64,000 nucleotides of DNA from Lentzea xinjiangensis. Lineage in GTDB: Bacteria; Actinomycetota; Actinomycetes; Mycobacteriales; Pseudonocardiaceae. The stretch is taken from positions 319,290 through 383,289 of the forward strand of contig NZ_FOFR01000004.1 in assembly GCF_900110955.1 (NCBI RefSeq), read 5' to 3'. Below are positions 24,225 through 34,831 of the stretch, piece after piece. Numbering within the stretch: the first letter of the stretch is position 1; the number at the start of each line of letters is the position of its first letter. The notes beneath the pieces are model-generated. The model ran no database searches. It was not told the DNA's origin and saw only the letters and a list, made by a program, of their open reading frames with translations. A program made the translations under genes and the position numbers.

Positions 24225-26249
24225 GTGTTGGGGAGCGAACAGGCACGGATCACCTCTCTGTACGAAAGGCTCGACCAGGAACGGAACAAAGCGGCTGTGG
24301 ACCTCGCTGCCGCACTGCGGGACACCACCACCCGCAGACTGGATCGGGAAGCCGCTGTCGAGGTGCTGGCCAGGCAGGTGGTCAAGTACCGCGCGGCGGA
24401 GGAGGGGTTGTGCTTCGGCCGCATCGACTCGGAGAAGGGTGACTGCACCTACATCGGACGCGTCGGGTTGTTCGACGACAACTTCGAGCCACTGTTGCTC
24501 GACTGGCGGGCGCCGGCGGCCCGGCCGTTCTACACGGCGACCCCGGCCAACCCGGAGGGCGTCGTGCTGCGACGTCATTTCCGCGTTCGTGGCCGGGAAC
24601 TGCGCGACTTCCACGACGACGAACTGCTGACTGATGCCACCGCACTGCTCGAGGCCCTCAACGCGCCGAGGACCGCGACGATGCGCGACATCGTCTCCAC
24701 CATCCAGGCCGAGCAGGACGACATCATCCGATACTCGGGCCCCGGCGTGCTGGTGATCGAGGGCGGTCCAGGCACAGGCAAGACCGCCGTGGCTCTGCAC
24801 CGCGTGGCGTACCTGCTGTACACGCGCCGTGAACGCTTGTCTCGCCACGGTGTGCTGATCGTCGGCCCGAACACCGGCTTCCTCCGCTATGTGGGCGATG
24901 TGCTGCCATCGCTCGGTGAGACCGACGTTGTCTTCGTGACACCCGGCGAGCTGTATCCCGGCGTCAGCACCGACCGCGAGGACACGCCGTCGTTGCAAAG
25001 GTTGAAGGGCGATCTCTCAGTCCTGGACCTGCTCGCTATCGCCGTCGCGGACCGCCAGGAGCTTCCCGACGAGCCCATCGAGATCGAGCTGGAAGACGTC
25101 GTCGTCCCGCTCGACGCACACATCGCCGCCGTCGCGCGGGAGAAGACGCGCTATTACGACCTGCCGCACAACGCTGCCCGAAAGTACTTCTTCCTCGCGC
25201 TCGCCGAGGAGCTCGTCGCGCCGGCGATGCGGCTGATCGGCGTCGACTGGCCGGAGATCGAGGAGGACGTGCGCCACGAGCTCCGCCACAGTTCCGAGCT
25301 GCGCGACGCCGTCGACCGGTTGTGGCCTCAGCTCACCCCGGAGCAGCTGCTGGCCGACTTGTACGCGGGCAGGTGCTTCCGCATCGGCGTGCCGGAGCTG
25401 TATCGGGAGGACGCCGACGCGTGGACGGTGTCCGACGTGCCGCTGCTGGACGAGCTTGCCGACCTGCTCGGTTCGGACGGCTCAGCGGAACGGGAAGCGA
25501 GGCGCGAGGAGGAGGCGCAGCTCGACTACGCCCGTGGTGTCATGGACGTCTTGTCGATCGACAAGCGTGCCGACTCCGACGAGTACATCGTCACCGACTT
25601 CGTCAACGCGGAGATGTTGGCTGCCCGGCACGACGTGCGAGATCACCGTTCTCTTGCCGAGCGCGCTGCTGCGGACCGCACGTGGACATACGGACATGTG
25701 GTGGTCGACGAGGCACAGGAACTGTCTGCGATGGACTGGCGTGTGCTGCTGCGCCGATGCCCGAACAGGTCCATGACGGTTGTCGGCGACCTCGCCCAAC
25801 GCCAGGCAGCGGGAGGTGTCCGCAGCTGGGGTTCGGTGTTCGACCGGTTCACCTACCGCCGGCTCGAGGTCAACTACCGCACGCCCGGCGAGATCATGGC
25901 CGTCGCGGCACCGGTCCTGAAGCTCGTCGACCTCGACGCGTCGGCTCCGGTATCGGTCCGCAAGACAGGTGTGCGTCCGTGGTCCCGCCGTGTGAGTGAC
26001 CTATCGGCTGCGGTCCGCGACGAGCTCGACGCCCACGAAGCTGCCCGCAACGGCCGCACGATCGCCGTCATCGGAGACGGCTGGATGCCACCTCGTGCGT
26101 CGAAGGGCTTGGAGTTCGACGTCGTTCTCGTCGTCGAACCACAGCGCATGTCGCCCAGCGAGCTGTACGTGGCGTTGACGAGGGCGACGCAACAGCTGGG
26201 CGTTCTGCACACCGAGCCGTTGCCGCGTCACCTAAGAAGTCTCCTGTGA
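24225..26249 (+). CDS. HelD/HelR-like RNA polymerase-associated helicase-fold ATPase
   Basis: A 674-residue UvrD-like SF1 protein of the HelD class. An N-terminal coiled-coil arm (QARITSLYERLDQERNKAAVDL) precedes Walker A GGPGTGKTA (about 180), followed by Walker B (VVVDEAQELSAMDWRVLL), motif III VVGDLAQRQ, and the C-terminal KGLEFDVVLVV and YVALTRATQQL. HelD proteins dislodge stalled or drug-bound RNA polymerase; actinobacterial HelR versions give rifamycin tolerance. GTG 24225 is chosen over ATG 24180 because GGGGG sits just upstream. Its stop overlaps convergent cutA by 18 bp. Confidence 0.85.
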   Translation: MLGSEQARITSLYERLDQERNKAAVDLAAALRDTTTRRLDREAAVEVLARQVVKYRAAEEGLCFGRIDSEKGDCTYIGRVGLFDDNFEPLLLDWRAPAARPFYTATPANPEGVVLRRHFRVRGRELRDFHDDELLTDATALLEALNAPRTATMRDIVSTIQAEQDDIIRYSGPGVLVIEGGPGTGKTAVALHRVAYLLYTRRERLSRHGVLIVGPNTGFLRYVGDVLPSLGETDVVFVTPGELYPGVSTDREDTPSLQRLKGDLSVLDLLAIAVADRQELPDEPIEIELEDVVVPLDAHIAAVAREKTRYYDLPHNAARKYFFLALAEELVAPAMRLIGVDWPEIEEDVRHELRHSSELRDAVDRLWPQLTPEQLLADLYAGRCFRIGVPELYREDADAWTVSDVPLLDELADLLGSDGSAEREARREEEAQLDYARGVMDVLSIDKRADSDEYIVTDFVNAEMLAARHDVRDHRSLAERAAADRTWTYGHVVVDEAQELSAMDWRVLLRRCPNRSMTVVGDLAQRQAAGGVRSWGSVFDRFTYRRLEVNYRTPGEIMAVAAPVLKLVDLDASAPVSVRKTGVRPWSRRVSDLSAAVRDELDAHEAARNGRTIAVIGDGWMPPRASKGLEFDVVLVVEPQRMSPSELYVALTRATQQLGVLHTEPLPRHLRSLL

Positions 26250-26546
26250 GACCCACGCCAGGTAGTCGTTGTTGCCCCCAGTTACGGGGGTGACAACGAC
26301 CTCTGGCACGTCATAGGTGTGATGAGCCTTGATGTGCGCGACGAGTTCGTCGACGCGGAGGGTTGCCGTCTTCACGATGCACTGCCACTCCGCGTCGACG
26401 CGGACCTCGCCATCCCACCGGTAGACGCTCCGGATCGGCACAATCTGCACACACGCGCCGAGTCGTGCCTCGACGATGCCCTTGGCCAACGACTCCGCGG
26501 CCTCGGCGGAGTCGACGGTCGTCGTCACCACACTCGCCTCACTCAC
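26232..26546 (-). CDS. cutA: CutA-like protein
   Basis: A 104-residue CutA1-family protein, a small trimeric ferredoxin-fold protein historically linked to divalent-cation tolerance. Motifs: VVTTTVDSAEAAESLAKGIVE, RLGACVQIVPI, SVYRWDGEV, and the end TYDVPEVVVTPVTGGNNDYLAWV. GTG 26546 overlaps the adenosine deaminase stop in GTGA, so the two genes are translationally coupled. The longer reading frame upstream is antisense to coding and is not used. The exact physiological role of CutA proteins is unsettled. Confidence 0.93.
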   Translation of the reverse strand: MSEASVVTTTVDSAEAAESLAKGIVEARLGACVQIVPIRSVYRWDGEVRVDAEWQCIVKTATLRVDELVAHIKAHHTYDVPEVVVTPVTGGNNDYLAWVSQETS

Positions 26547-27544
26547 AGCGCGTCGATCTCCTTCAGCAGCTGGTCCTTCAGTTCGTCCGGCCCGAACGAT
26601 GCGCGGACCGCGGCCCGGGCGAGGCCGGCGAGCTCGTCGCGGCCGAACCCGAACCGGTCGTGGCACAGGAGGTACTCGCGGTCGAGGTCGGTGTGGAACA
26701 TGCCGGGGTCATCGGTGTTGATCGTGACCGGCACACCGGCCTCCACCAGCCGTGGCAACGGGTGCTCGTCCAGCGACTTCACCGCACCGGTGCGGATGTT
26801 CGACGTCGGGCACACCTCGACGACAACCCCCTCGTCGGCGAGATGCCGGACCAGTCGGGGGTCCTGCGCCGCGCTCACACCGTGCCCGATGCGCTCGGCG
26901 TGCAGATCGCGCAGCGCGGCCCAGATCTCACTGGGCGGCGTCGTCTCACCGGCGTGCGGCACCATGTGCAACCCGGCGTCGCGCGCCATCGCGAACGCCT
27001 CCCGGAACTTCGTCCTCGGCGCATCCGCCTCGAACGCGCCCAGCCCGAACCCGACCAGCCCTTCCGGCCGGTGCTCGGTCGCGAACCGCGCACTCGTCAT
27101 GCCCCAGTCACGGTCCCACACACCGGGAACGTCGAAGATCCACTGCAACGCCACGCCGTGGACGGCCAGTGCTTCGTCGCGTCCCGCCGCCAACGCCTCG
27201 ACGAGCTCGTCGGGCGCGATGCCGGCCCGCAGGTGGCTCGTGGCGCTGATCGTCAGCTCCGCGTAGCGGATGTTGGTCCGCGCGGCGTCCCTCGCGTAAC
27301 CGACGATGAGCGTGCGGACGTCCTCGCCAGTGGTGACGAGGTCGTTGACGGTGCCGTACACGTTGATGAAGTGCCGGAAGTCCGTGAACTCGTAGAACTC
27401 CCGCAGCGCGGCCTCGTCGGTGGGCACAGGGCCGTCGGGGTGGTTGCGGGCGAGCGCGAGGACGGTGTCGAGGGAAGCCGCGCCCACGAGGTGGACGTGC
27501 AGTTCGGCCTTCGGCAGCGCGTGGACGAAGTCGGAAATGTGCAC
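26543..27544 (-). CDS. add: Adenosine deaminase family enzyme
   Basis: A 333-residue amidohydrolase of the adenosine/AMP deaminase group, converting adenosine to inosine in the cytoplasm. Metal ligands His16 and His18 (ELHVHLVG), HAGET, HGVSA and the TDDP motif (NTDDPGMFHT) are present, with SNIRTGA preceding. It runs ahead of cutA with a 4-nt overlap. The HLVGAAS variant is shared with some actinobacterial enzymes; substrates such as aminodeoxyfutalosine are therefore an alternative to adenosine. Family certain, substrate likely. Confidence 0.9.
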   Translation of the reverse strand: MHISDFVHALPKAELHVHLVGAASLDTVLALARNHPDGPVPTDEAALREFYEFTDFRHFINVYGTVNDLVTTGEDVRTLIVGYARDAARTNIRYAELTISATSHLRAGIAPDELVEALAAGRDEALAVHGVALQWIFDVPGVWDRDWGMTSARFATEHRPEGLVGFGLGAFEADAPRTKFREAFAMARDAGLHMVPHAGETTPPSEIWAALRDLHAERIGHGVSAAQDPRLVRHLADEGVVVEVCPTSNIRTGAVKSLDEHPLPRLVEAGVPVTINTDDPGMFHTDLDREYLLCHDRFGFGRDELAGLARAAVRASFGPDELKDQLLKEIDAL

Positions 27545-27651
27545 GGCTCATGCTCTCAGGTCAAGAGCCGTTCGACGGGTGACATGTCTTGCAGTCAAGG
27601 GGGAGGGTGCAGGCGATTCCCTGTCTCTGGCTTCCGCATTGGGGGTGCCTC

Positions 27652-29451
27652 GTGAGGGGCGCACGAAGAGTCGCACTGCTGACCGCGGTACTGGTTCTGC
27701 CATTCCTGCCCACGACGGCCCAGGCCGCCGAGGGCCCGGTGTTCAAGGACGGCGAGGCGCAACCCGTCTTCGACCCGAAGGACGTGGTGAAGGAGAGCCT
27801 CTGGGTCCGTGCGCCGGTCGACAGCGACCGCGACGGCAAGGACGACGAGGTCTACACCGAGGTCGTCCGTCCGCGCGCCACCGAGCGCGGCCTGAAGGTG
27901 CCGGTGGTGTACATGGTCAGCCCTTACTTCTCGGGCGGCAACGACGTTGCCAACCACAACGTCGACGTTGAGCTGTACGTGCCGGACAAGCGCGACGGCC
28001 GTGTGCTGAAGTCTTCCTCCGACGAACGCATCACCGCCGCCCTTGGCCCGAACCCGATCACCTCGGGCCGATATGAGGCCTACTTCATCGCACGCGGTTA
28101 TGCGGTCGTCTACGCAGAATCACTCGGCACCGGTAAGTCAACGGGCTGCCCCACCACGGGCGACGTCAACGAGACGATCGGCGCGCGTGTCGTCGTCGAC
28201 TGGCTCAACGGCCGTGCGTCTGCACGTACCGCAACGGGCGAGGCCATCAAGGCGACGTGGTCGACCGGCAAGACCGGCATGATGGGCGTCTCCTACAACG
28301 GAACGCTGCCCAACGCCGTCGCCTCCACGGGTGTGCGCGGTCTGGAGGCCATCGTGCCGATCGCCGCGATCTCCAGCTGGTACGACTACTACCGCGCGGA
28401 CGGCGCCGTCGTCGCGCCCGGCACGTTCCAGGGTGAAGACGCCGATGTGCTCGCAGAGTACGTCTACACGCGCGCGGACAGGGAGATCTGCAAGCCGATC
28501 ATCGCAGAGATCGCGAAGGAGCAGGACCGCGTCACCGGTGACTACAGCCGGTTCTGGGACGAGCGGAACTACCTCAACGACGTCCGCAAGGTGCGCGCGG
28601 CCGTGCTGGCGGTCCACGGGCTCAACGACTGGAACGTCAAGATGACGCACGTCGAGCAGTGGTACTCGGCGTTGAAGAAGGTCGGTGCTCCGCACAAGAT
28701 CTGGCTGCACCAGTCCGGGCACACGGACGCCGACACGCTGCGGTCGGCCGAGTGGCGACGCACGTTGAACCGCTGGTTCACCCAGTACCTCTGGGGTCAT
28801 CGCAACGGCATCGACAAGGAGCCGAAGGCGACGCTGCAACGCGAGGACAAGACGTGGGTCGACGAGAAGGACTGGCCGGCTCCCGGCACGTCCGACGTGC
28901 GGCTGCGGTTGTCCCCGGGCGGATCGGCCAAGGGCGGCCTCGGCATCTGGCCTGGCCGCGGTGTGGAGAAGCTGACCGACGACGCGACGAAGACGGCGGA
29001 GTCGCTCATCGACCAGGCCAGCTCGCCGAACCGCCTCTCTTACGCGTCGGCGCCGGCGGAGAAGGCGCTGCGGCTCTCCGGCAAGTCGACCGCGCACCTG
29101 CGGATCGCGTTCGACCGGCCCGCGGCGAACGTGACGACACTGCTCGTCGACCGCGCACCGGACGGCAAGTCGCACGTCATCACGCGCGGCTCGACCGACC
29201 CGCAGAACAGGGAGCGGCCGGACAAGACGACGCCGATCAAGCCCGGCAAGTTCTACGACGTCGACGTGCCGATCGTGCCGGACGACTACGTCCTGCAGGC
29301 CGGTCACCGGCTCGAGTTCGTGCTGATCTCCAGCGACTACGACTACACCCTGCGCCCGAAGCCCGGCGCCGGCCTCTCGCTGGACCTCTCGCGGACCTCG
29401 GTCGAGCTGCCGGTCGTCGGCGGCTGGCGCACCGTCTTCCGCACGTTCTGA
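27652..29451 (+). CDS. Secreted Xaa-Pro dipeptidyl-peptidase (S15 family)
   Basis: A 599-residue secreted serine peptidase. The signal peptide is visible in residues 1-26 (RRVALLTAVLVLPFLPTTAQA, cut before AEGP). The alpha/beta hydrolase triad is Ser214 (GVSYNGT), Asp in HGLNDWNV and His in QSGHTD. A C-terminal galactose-binding-like beta domain (from about 440) is typical of S15/CocE enzymes. GTG 27652 with GGGGG about 8 bases upstream gives the proper signal peptide. Cocaine-esterase-like acyl hydrolases share the fold, but the length and domain order favour X-Pro dipeptidyl-peptidase. A strong terminator follows at 29461. Confidence 0.9.
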   Translation: MRGARRVALLTAVLVLPFLPTTAQAAEGPVFKDGEAQPVFDPKDVVKESLWVRAPVDSDRDGKDDEVYTEVVRPRATERGLKVPVVYMVSPYFSGGNDVANHNVDVELYVPDKRDGRVLKSSSDERITAALGPNPITSGRYEAYFIARGYAVVYAESLGTGKSTGCPTTGDVNETIGARVVVDWLNGRASARTATGEAIKATWSTGKTGMMGVSYNGTLPNAVASTGVRGLEAIVPIAAISSWYDYYRADGAVVAPGTFQGEDADVLAEYVYTRADREICKPIIAEIAKEQDRVTGDYSRFWDERNYLNDVRKVRAAVLAVHGLNDWNVKMTHVEQWYSALKKVGAPHKIWLHQSGHTDADTLRSAEWRRTLNRWFTQYLWGHRNGIDKEPKATLQREDKTWVDEKDWPAPGTSDVRLRLSPGGSAKGGLGIWPGRGVEKLTDDATKTAESLIDQASSPNRLSYASAPAEKALRLSGKSTAHLRIAFDRPAANVTTLLVDRAPDGKSHVITRGSTDPQNRERPDKTTPIKPGKFYDVDVPIVPDDYVLQAGHRLEFVLISSDYDYTLRPKPGAGLSLDLSRTSVELPVVGGWRTVFRTF

Positions 29452-29460
29452 CCTGATGCC

Positions 29461-29496
29461 GCGCTTCGGTTCCCGATCGCTCGGGGACCGAAGCGC
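29461..29496 (+). terminator. Terminator of the S15 peptidase gene
   Basis: A 16-bp stem with a single G-T wobble (GCGCTTCGGTTCCCGA / TCGGGGACCGAAGCGC) around a TCGC loop, 9 bp after the stop codon. No T-tract. Confidence 0.9.
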
Positions 29497-29633
29497 GACA
29501 ACTTAGCAGCCACCCCCGACGAAACCGCGTTCCCGAGCGGTTCAAGATCTCGACCTGTCCACACCCGCCGACTTGTCCACAGGCCGACGGTCAGCCCTGT
29601 CTTCTCCTCACCTCCAGCCCTCACAGTGGGCCC

Positions 29634-30677
29634 ATGCCCACAACCCTCCCGAAGCCGATCCGCGTCCGTGACGCCGCCGAGCTCTACGCCGCGATCCCGC
29701 ACCTGATGGGGTTCCACCCAGCCGACTCGCTAGTCGTGCTGGTGCTGAAGGACAACCTGATCAGCATGACCATGCGCGTCGACCTGCCACGTCCGCGACA
29801 TAGAGGTTTCCTGGCCGCCCAGCTGGAAGCGCCACTGCTCGAACAGGGCGCGGCAGAAGTGATCCTGGTGGTCGTGTGCGCACCGTCGGAGCACATACCG
29901 GAGGAACTGCCGCACGGACCGCTCGTCGCCACATTCCGCGACAAATTGGGCGGTGTGGGCATCGACGTCATCGAGGCCGTGTGGCTGCCGTCGTTCCAGA
30001 AAGGCGCACGCTGGCTCTGTTACCTCGACGCCGATTGCCACGGGACGCTGCCGGACCCTCAGCTGTCGGCCATGGCCGCTGCATCCGCGCACGAGGGCAA
30101 CGTGACGTTCGAGTCGCGCGCCGCCCTGGCCGCGATCGCCGCGCTGGACCCACCCGAAGCGCTGGAACGCAGGTCCGCGTTGCTCGACGAGCTCACGGCG
30201 AACTCGGAAGAGCCCGATCCGGGCACCGAACTGCGCCGGGTGCGCGACGCGATCGACGCGGTGGAGGAGCGCCGAGGACCACTGCCGGACACGGAGGTCG
30301 TCGCCCTGGCGAGAGCCTTGGCGGTGCCCGAGGTGCGGGACGCGAGCATGGGGTTCGCGACACTGCCCCAGTCCAGGCTCGCTGAGCGGCTGTGGCTGGA
30401 GCTCACGAGGTCGTGCCCGGCGCCGGAACGCGCGGAGCCCGCGTGCCTGCTCGCGTTCTACGCCTACCAGCGCGGTGACGGCGGGATCGCGTCCATTGCC
30501 CTCGACGCGGCCGAGGACGCCTGCCCCGGCCACGCGCTGACCAAGCTGCTCCGCGCCGCGGCCAGCGCCGCGTTCCCGCCCTCCGAGATGAGGGCGCTGG
30601 CCACGAGGTGCATGGAGAACGCCCGTCAGTTGCTCGGCACCGGCCCTCAGAGCAGTTCGGGCCGCTCCCAGTCCTGA
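29634..30677 (+). CDS. DUF4192 family protein
   Basis: A 347-residue DUF4192 protein, a family found almost only in actinobacteria. The N-terminal signature IRVRDAAELYAAIPHLMGFHPADSLVVLVL is diagnostic, followed by the conserved MRVDLP and a central segment around WLCYLDADCHGTLPDP. The C-terminal half is helical (ACLLAFYAYQRGDGGIASIALD), reminiscent of a TPR-like end. Cytoplasmic, function unknown. ATG 29634. Its 3' end overlaps the end of the convergent S9 peptidase by 31 bp. Confidence 0.88.
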   Translation: MPTTLPKPIRVRDAAELYAAIPHLMGFHPADSLVVLVLKDNLISMTMRVDLPRPRHRGFLAAQLEAPLLEQGAAEVILVVVCAPSEHIPEELPHGPLVATFRDKLGGVGIDVIEAVWLPSFQKGARWLCYLDADCHGTLPDPQLSAMAAASAHEGNVTFESRAALAAIAALDPPEALERRSALLDELTANSEEPDPGTELRRVRDAIDAVEERRGPLPDTEVVALARALAVPEVRDASMGFATLPQSRLAERLWLELTRSCPAPERAEPACLLAFYAYQRGDGGIASIALDAAEDACPGHALTKLLRAAASAAFPPSEMRALATRCMENARQLLGTGPQSSSGRSQS

Positions 30678-32650
30678 CCCAGGACGTGCTCGGCCAGGAA
30701 CGCCCACACCGTCTCATACCAGACCCGAGAGTTGCCGGGGGTGAGGATCCAGTGGTTTTCGGTTGGGTAGTAGAGGTACTTCGCCTTCACCCCGTGCCGG
30801 ACGAGGTCGAAGTACAGCCGATGCCCCTCGCCGATGGGAACCCGGTAGTCCTTGTCTCCGTGGATGACGAGCATCGGGGTCTTGATGTCCGCGACCCGCA
30901 GGTGCGGGGAGTTGGCCAGGATCCGCTCCGGCCGGGTGAGGGGGTCGCCCATCTCCCGCATCCAGAAGTAGGAGCTGTCCGTGCCACCGGAGAACGCGTC
31001 GAGGTGCCACAACGACGCGTGGGTGACGATCGCGCGGAACCGGTCGGTCTGGGTGGCGATCCAGTTGGCCATGTAGCCGCCGAACGAGCCGCCCATGGCC
31101 GCGGTCCGGGAGGCGTCGATGTCCGGCCGCTCGACCGCGACGTCCGTGATGGCCATGAGGTCGGTGTAGGGCTCGGCGCCCCAGCGGCCCCAGCCGGCCT
31201 TGATGAAGTCGGGCCCGTACCCGGTCGAGAGAGCGGGGTCGGGCAGCAGGATGGCATAGCCGCGAGCGGCCATCAGCCACGGGTTCCAGCGCCAGGTCCA
31301 GCCGTTCCAGCTCATGACCGGGCCGCCGTGGACCCACAGGACCAGTGGTGCGGGGGAGTCGGCGGAAGCGCCTTCCGGCAGCACCAGCCAGGAGCGGACG
31401 GTCCGGCCGTCGGCGACCACCGTGGAGATCTCGGTGAGGGTGCCGGGCACCGACGCGATCGCGCCGGGGGCGCGCAGCCGTTCGGGGTCCTGGTCGGCTC
31501 CGGTGGTGGCGAGCCGCACCGGCTGTGGCGGGTGGTCGACCGAATTGCGCAGGGCGTACAGCGTCTTGCTGTCCGGGCTCACGACCAGGTCGCTGTAGTA
31601 ACCCGAGACCGTCAGCTTCGTGATCTCGCCGGTCACGAGGTCCAGCCGCCAGATCGGCTGGTGACCGAGGTGGCTCGCGGCGAAGAAGACCGCCGACCCG
31701 TCCGGGCTCACCACCGGGTGGTCCGGCTCCTCCTGGAAATCGGGCGCCAATGGCGTGATCGCGCCATCAGCCAGATCGATGCGCACCAGATCACGCCGGT
31801 GCGGGGAGTCCGGAGTGGACTCGCGGAACCGGATGGCGACCACCGCGGCGGAGTCCGGCGTGAACTTGGCGTCGTGGAAGGAGAAACCCTCCTCGGAGGC
31901 GATGACCCGCGACGGGCCACCCGTCGTCGCCACGAGACGCAGTTCGGTCCTGCGGCCGTAGGCGGCACTGACGTCCACGGAGTGGCCGTGAACTGCCCAC
32001 TTCCCGTCCGGGCTGAGCGCGATGTCCTTGTCGCTGAGCCTGCTCTCGGTGTCTTCGCTGAGGGCCACGACGTCCTCGGCCGCGGCGTCGGCGAGGGGAA
32101 CCGAGAACAGCCGGGGGTAGGCCGGTCCGAGGTCCGAGTCCCAGTACCTGATCGGGTACGACTCGTGCAGGATCGCTGTCACGCCGGCGTCCTCGCGGGC
32201 CTTGCGCTTGGCGTCGTCCTCGTCGCCGAACTCCGTGAAGCGGTACGCCGACGAGGTGAACAGCACCGTCTCGCCGGCGGCTCGCAGTTCACCGATCCCG
32301 CCTCCCGGGCGCAGGACCTCCGTGGCCTCACCGCGGACCGGAAGCCGCCACAGCGCCTTCTGCTCCTTGGACTCGCCCGGCTTCGCGAGCGGGTTCGGGC
32401 GTGCCGACAGGAACAGCAGCGATCCGTCCGGGGCGAACACGGGGGAGGAGTCGCCCTTGGCGGAGCGGGTGAGCCGGACGGCCTCCCGCTCGCCGGAGGG
32501 GTCGACCTCCCAGAGAGCGCCCTGCCACGTCTTGCCGTCGGGAGCGAGCGACGAGACGACCGTGACGAGCCGTGTGCCGTCGGGGGACAGAGCGAGCGAC
32601 GCGAGCCGCGGGGTGGCGTTGTAGCTCTCGAAGGAGGCGAAGTCGGTCAT
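30647..32650 (-). CDS. Prolyl oligopeptidase family (S9) serine peptidase
   Basis: A 667-residue cytoplasmic peptidase: a beta-propeller in residues about 1-400 with repeated SPDG motifs (LALSPDGTRL, PVFAPDGSLL, ALSPDGKWAV, VVSPDGSAV, VVSPDSKTL), then an alpha/beta hydrolase domain. The triad is Ser522 (GGSFGGY), Asp in HGDKDYRVP and His in TENHW; the oxyanion loop is VHGGPVMSW. Acylaminoacyl or dipeptidyl peptidase activity is likely. No signal peptide. It follows galE by 6 bp, so it belongs to the ideR-galK-galE transcript although its link to them is unclear. Confidence 0.92.
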   Translation of the reverse strand: MTDFASFESYNATPRLASLALSPDGTRLVTVVSSLAPDGKTWQGALWEVDPSGEREAVRLTRSAKGDSSPVFAPDGSLLFLSARPNPLAKPGESKEQKALWRLPVRGEATEVLRPGGGIGELRAAGETVLFTSSAYRFTEFGDEDDAKRKAREDAGVTAILHESYPIRYWDSDLGPAYPRLFSVPLADAAAEDVVALSEDTESRLSDKDIALSPDGKWAVHGHSVDVSAAYGRRTELRLVATTGGPSRVIASEEGFSFHDAKFTPDSAAVVAIRFRESTPDSPHRRDLVRIDLADGAITPLAPDFQEEPDHPVVSPDGSAVFFAASHLGHQPIWRLDLVTGEITKLTVSGYYSDLVVSPDSKTLYALRNSVDHPPQPVRLATTGADQDPERLRAPGAIASVPGTLTEISTVVADGRTVRSWLVLPEGASADSPAPLVLWVHGGPVMSWNGWTWRWNPWLMAARGYAILLPDPALSTGYGPDFIKAGWGRWGAEPYTDLMAITDVAVERPDIDASRTAAMGGSFGGYMANWIATQTDRFRAIVTHASLWHLDAFSGGTDSSYFWMREMGDPLTRPERILANSPHLRVADIKTPMLVIHGDKDYRVPIGEGHRLYFDLVRHGVKAKYLYYPTENHWILTPGNSRVWYETVWAFLAEHVLGQDWERPELL

Positions 32651-32656
32651 GACGGC

Positions 32657-33622
32657 TCAGGCTCCGTGCCGGACGCGTGTGAACTCCCACGCGTCGCGGA
32701 CGATGCCGGCGAGGTCGGCGCGCTCGGGCTTCCAGCCGAGGTCCGTGCGGGCCCGCTCGGCGGAGGCGACGAGAACGGCCGGGTCGCCTGCCCGCCTCGG
32801 GGCGACGACGGCGGGGATCGGGTGGCCGGTGACCTCGCGGCAGGTGTCGATGACCTGCTTGACGGAGAAGCCGGTGCCGTTGCCGAGGTTGTAGATCCGG
32901 TGCTCGCCCGCGGTGGCGTGGTCGAGCGCGAGGAGGTGGGCGTCCGCGAGGTCCGTGACGTGGATGTAGTCGCGGACGCAGGTGCCGTCCTCGGTGGGCC
33001 AGTCCTCGCCGTAGATCGAGATGTGCTCGCGCTGCCCGAGCGCGACCTGCAGCACCAGCGGGATGAGGTGGGTCTCGGTCGCGTGACGCTCGCCGATGCT
33101 GCCGTAGGCGCCGGCCACGTTGAAGTACCGCAGGCTGGTCGCCGCCAGGCCGTGCGCCGCGGCGTACGAGGTGATGGCGTGGTCGATGGCCAGCTTGGTG
33201 GCGCCGTAGGTGTTGGTCGGAGCGGTCGGCGCGGTCTCGGGGATCGGCACCTCCCGCGGCTCGCCGTACGTCGCGGCAGTCGAGGAGAAGACGAGCTTCG
33301 GCGTGCCGTGTTCCTTCATCGCGTCGAGCAGGCGAATCGCGGTGAGGACGTTGCCCGTCCAGTACTTGCCGGGGTCCTGCATGGACTCGCCCACGAGGGA
33401 CTTCGCCGCGAAGTGCAGAACTCCGTCAAATCCTTCCGCGAGGACGTCGCCGATCACTTCGGCGATGTCGCCCCGGATGAAGCGCGCTCCCGCGGGGACG
33501 GCGTCCTCGTGCCCGGTGGAGAGGTCGTCGAGGACGACGACCTCGTGTCCGGCTTCGAGCAGCCGGGCAGCGCACACGCTGCCGACGTATCCGGCCCCGC
33601 CCGTGACGAGCAGCTTCACCAC
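32657..33622 (-). CDS. galE: UDP-glucose 4-epimerase GalE
   Basis: A 321-residue SDR-family epimerase that interconverts UDP-glucose and UDP-galactose. NAD motif [10 protein letters not shown] (7-16), active-site Ser-Tyr-Lys (SSTAATYG ... YGATKLA) and the GalE segments [20 protein letters not shown] and RRAGDPA are present. It lies 33 bp downstream of galK on the same strand. Together they give two of the three Leloir steps; galT is not in the window. Cytoplasmic; supplies or clears UDP-galactose. Confidence 0.95.
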   Translation of the reverse strand: MVKLLVTGGAGYVGSVCAARLLEAGHEVVVLDDLSTGHEDAVPAGARFIRGDIAEVIGDVLAEGFDGVLHFAAKSLVGESMQDPGKYWTGNVLTAIRLLDAMKEHGTPKLVFSSTAATYGEPREVPIPETAPTAPTNTYGATKLAIDHAITSYAAAHGLAATSLRYFNVAGAYGSIGERHATETHLIPLVLQVALGQREHISIYGEDWPTEDGTCVRDYIHVTDLADAHLLALDHATAGEHRIYNLGNGTGFSVKQVIDTCREVTGHPIPAVVAPRRAGDPAVLVASAERARTDLGWKPERADLAGIVRDAWEFTRVRHGA

Positions 33623-33655
33623 AGTCCTCGCATTCCCGATCAGAATCGTTGTTGG

Positions 33656-34827
<1,172 letters not shown>

Positions 34828-34831
<4 letters not shown>

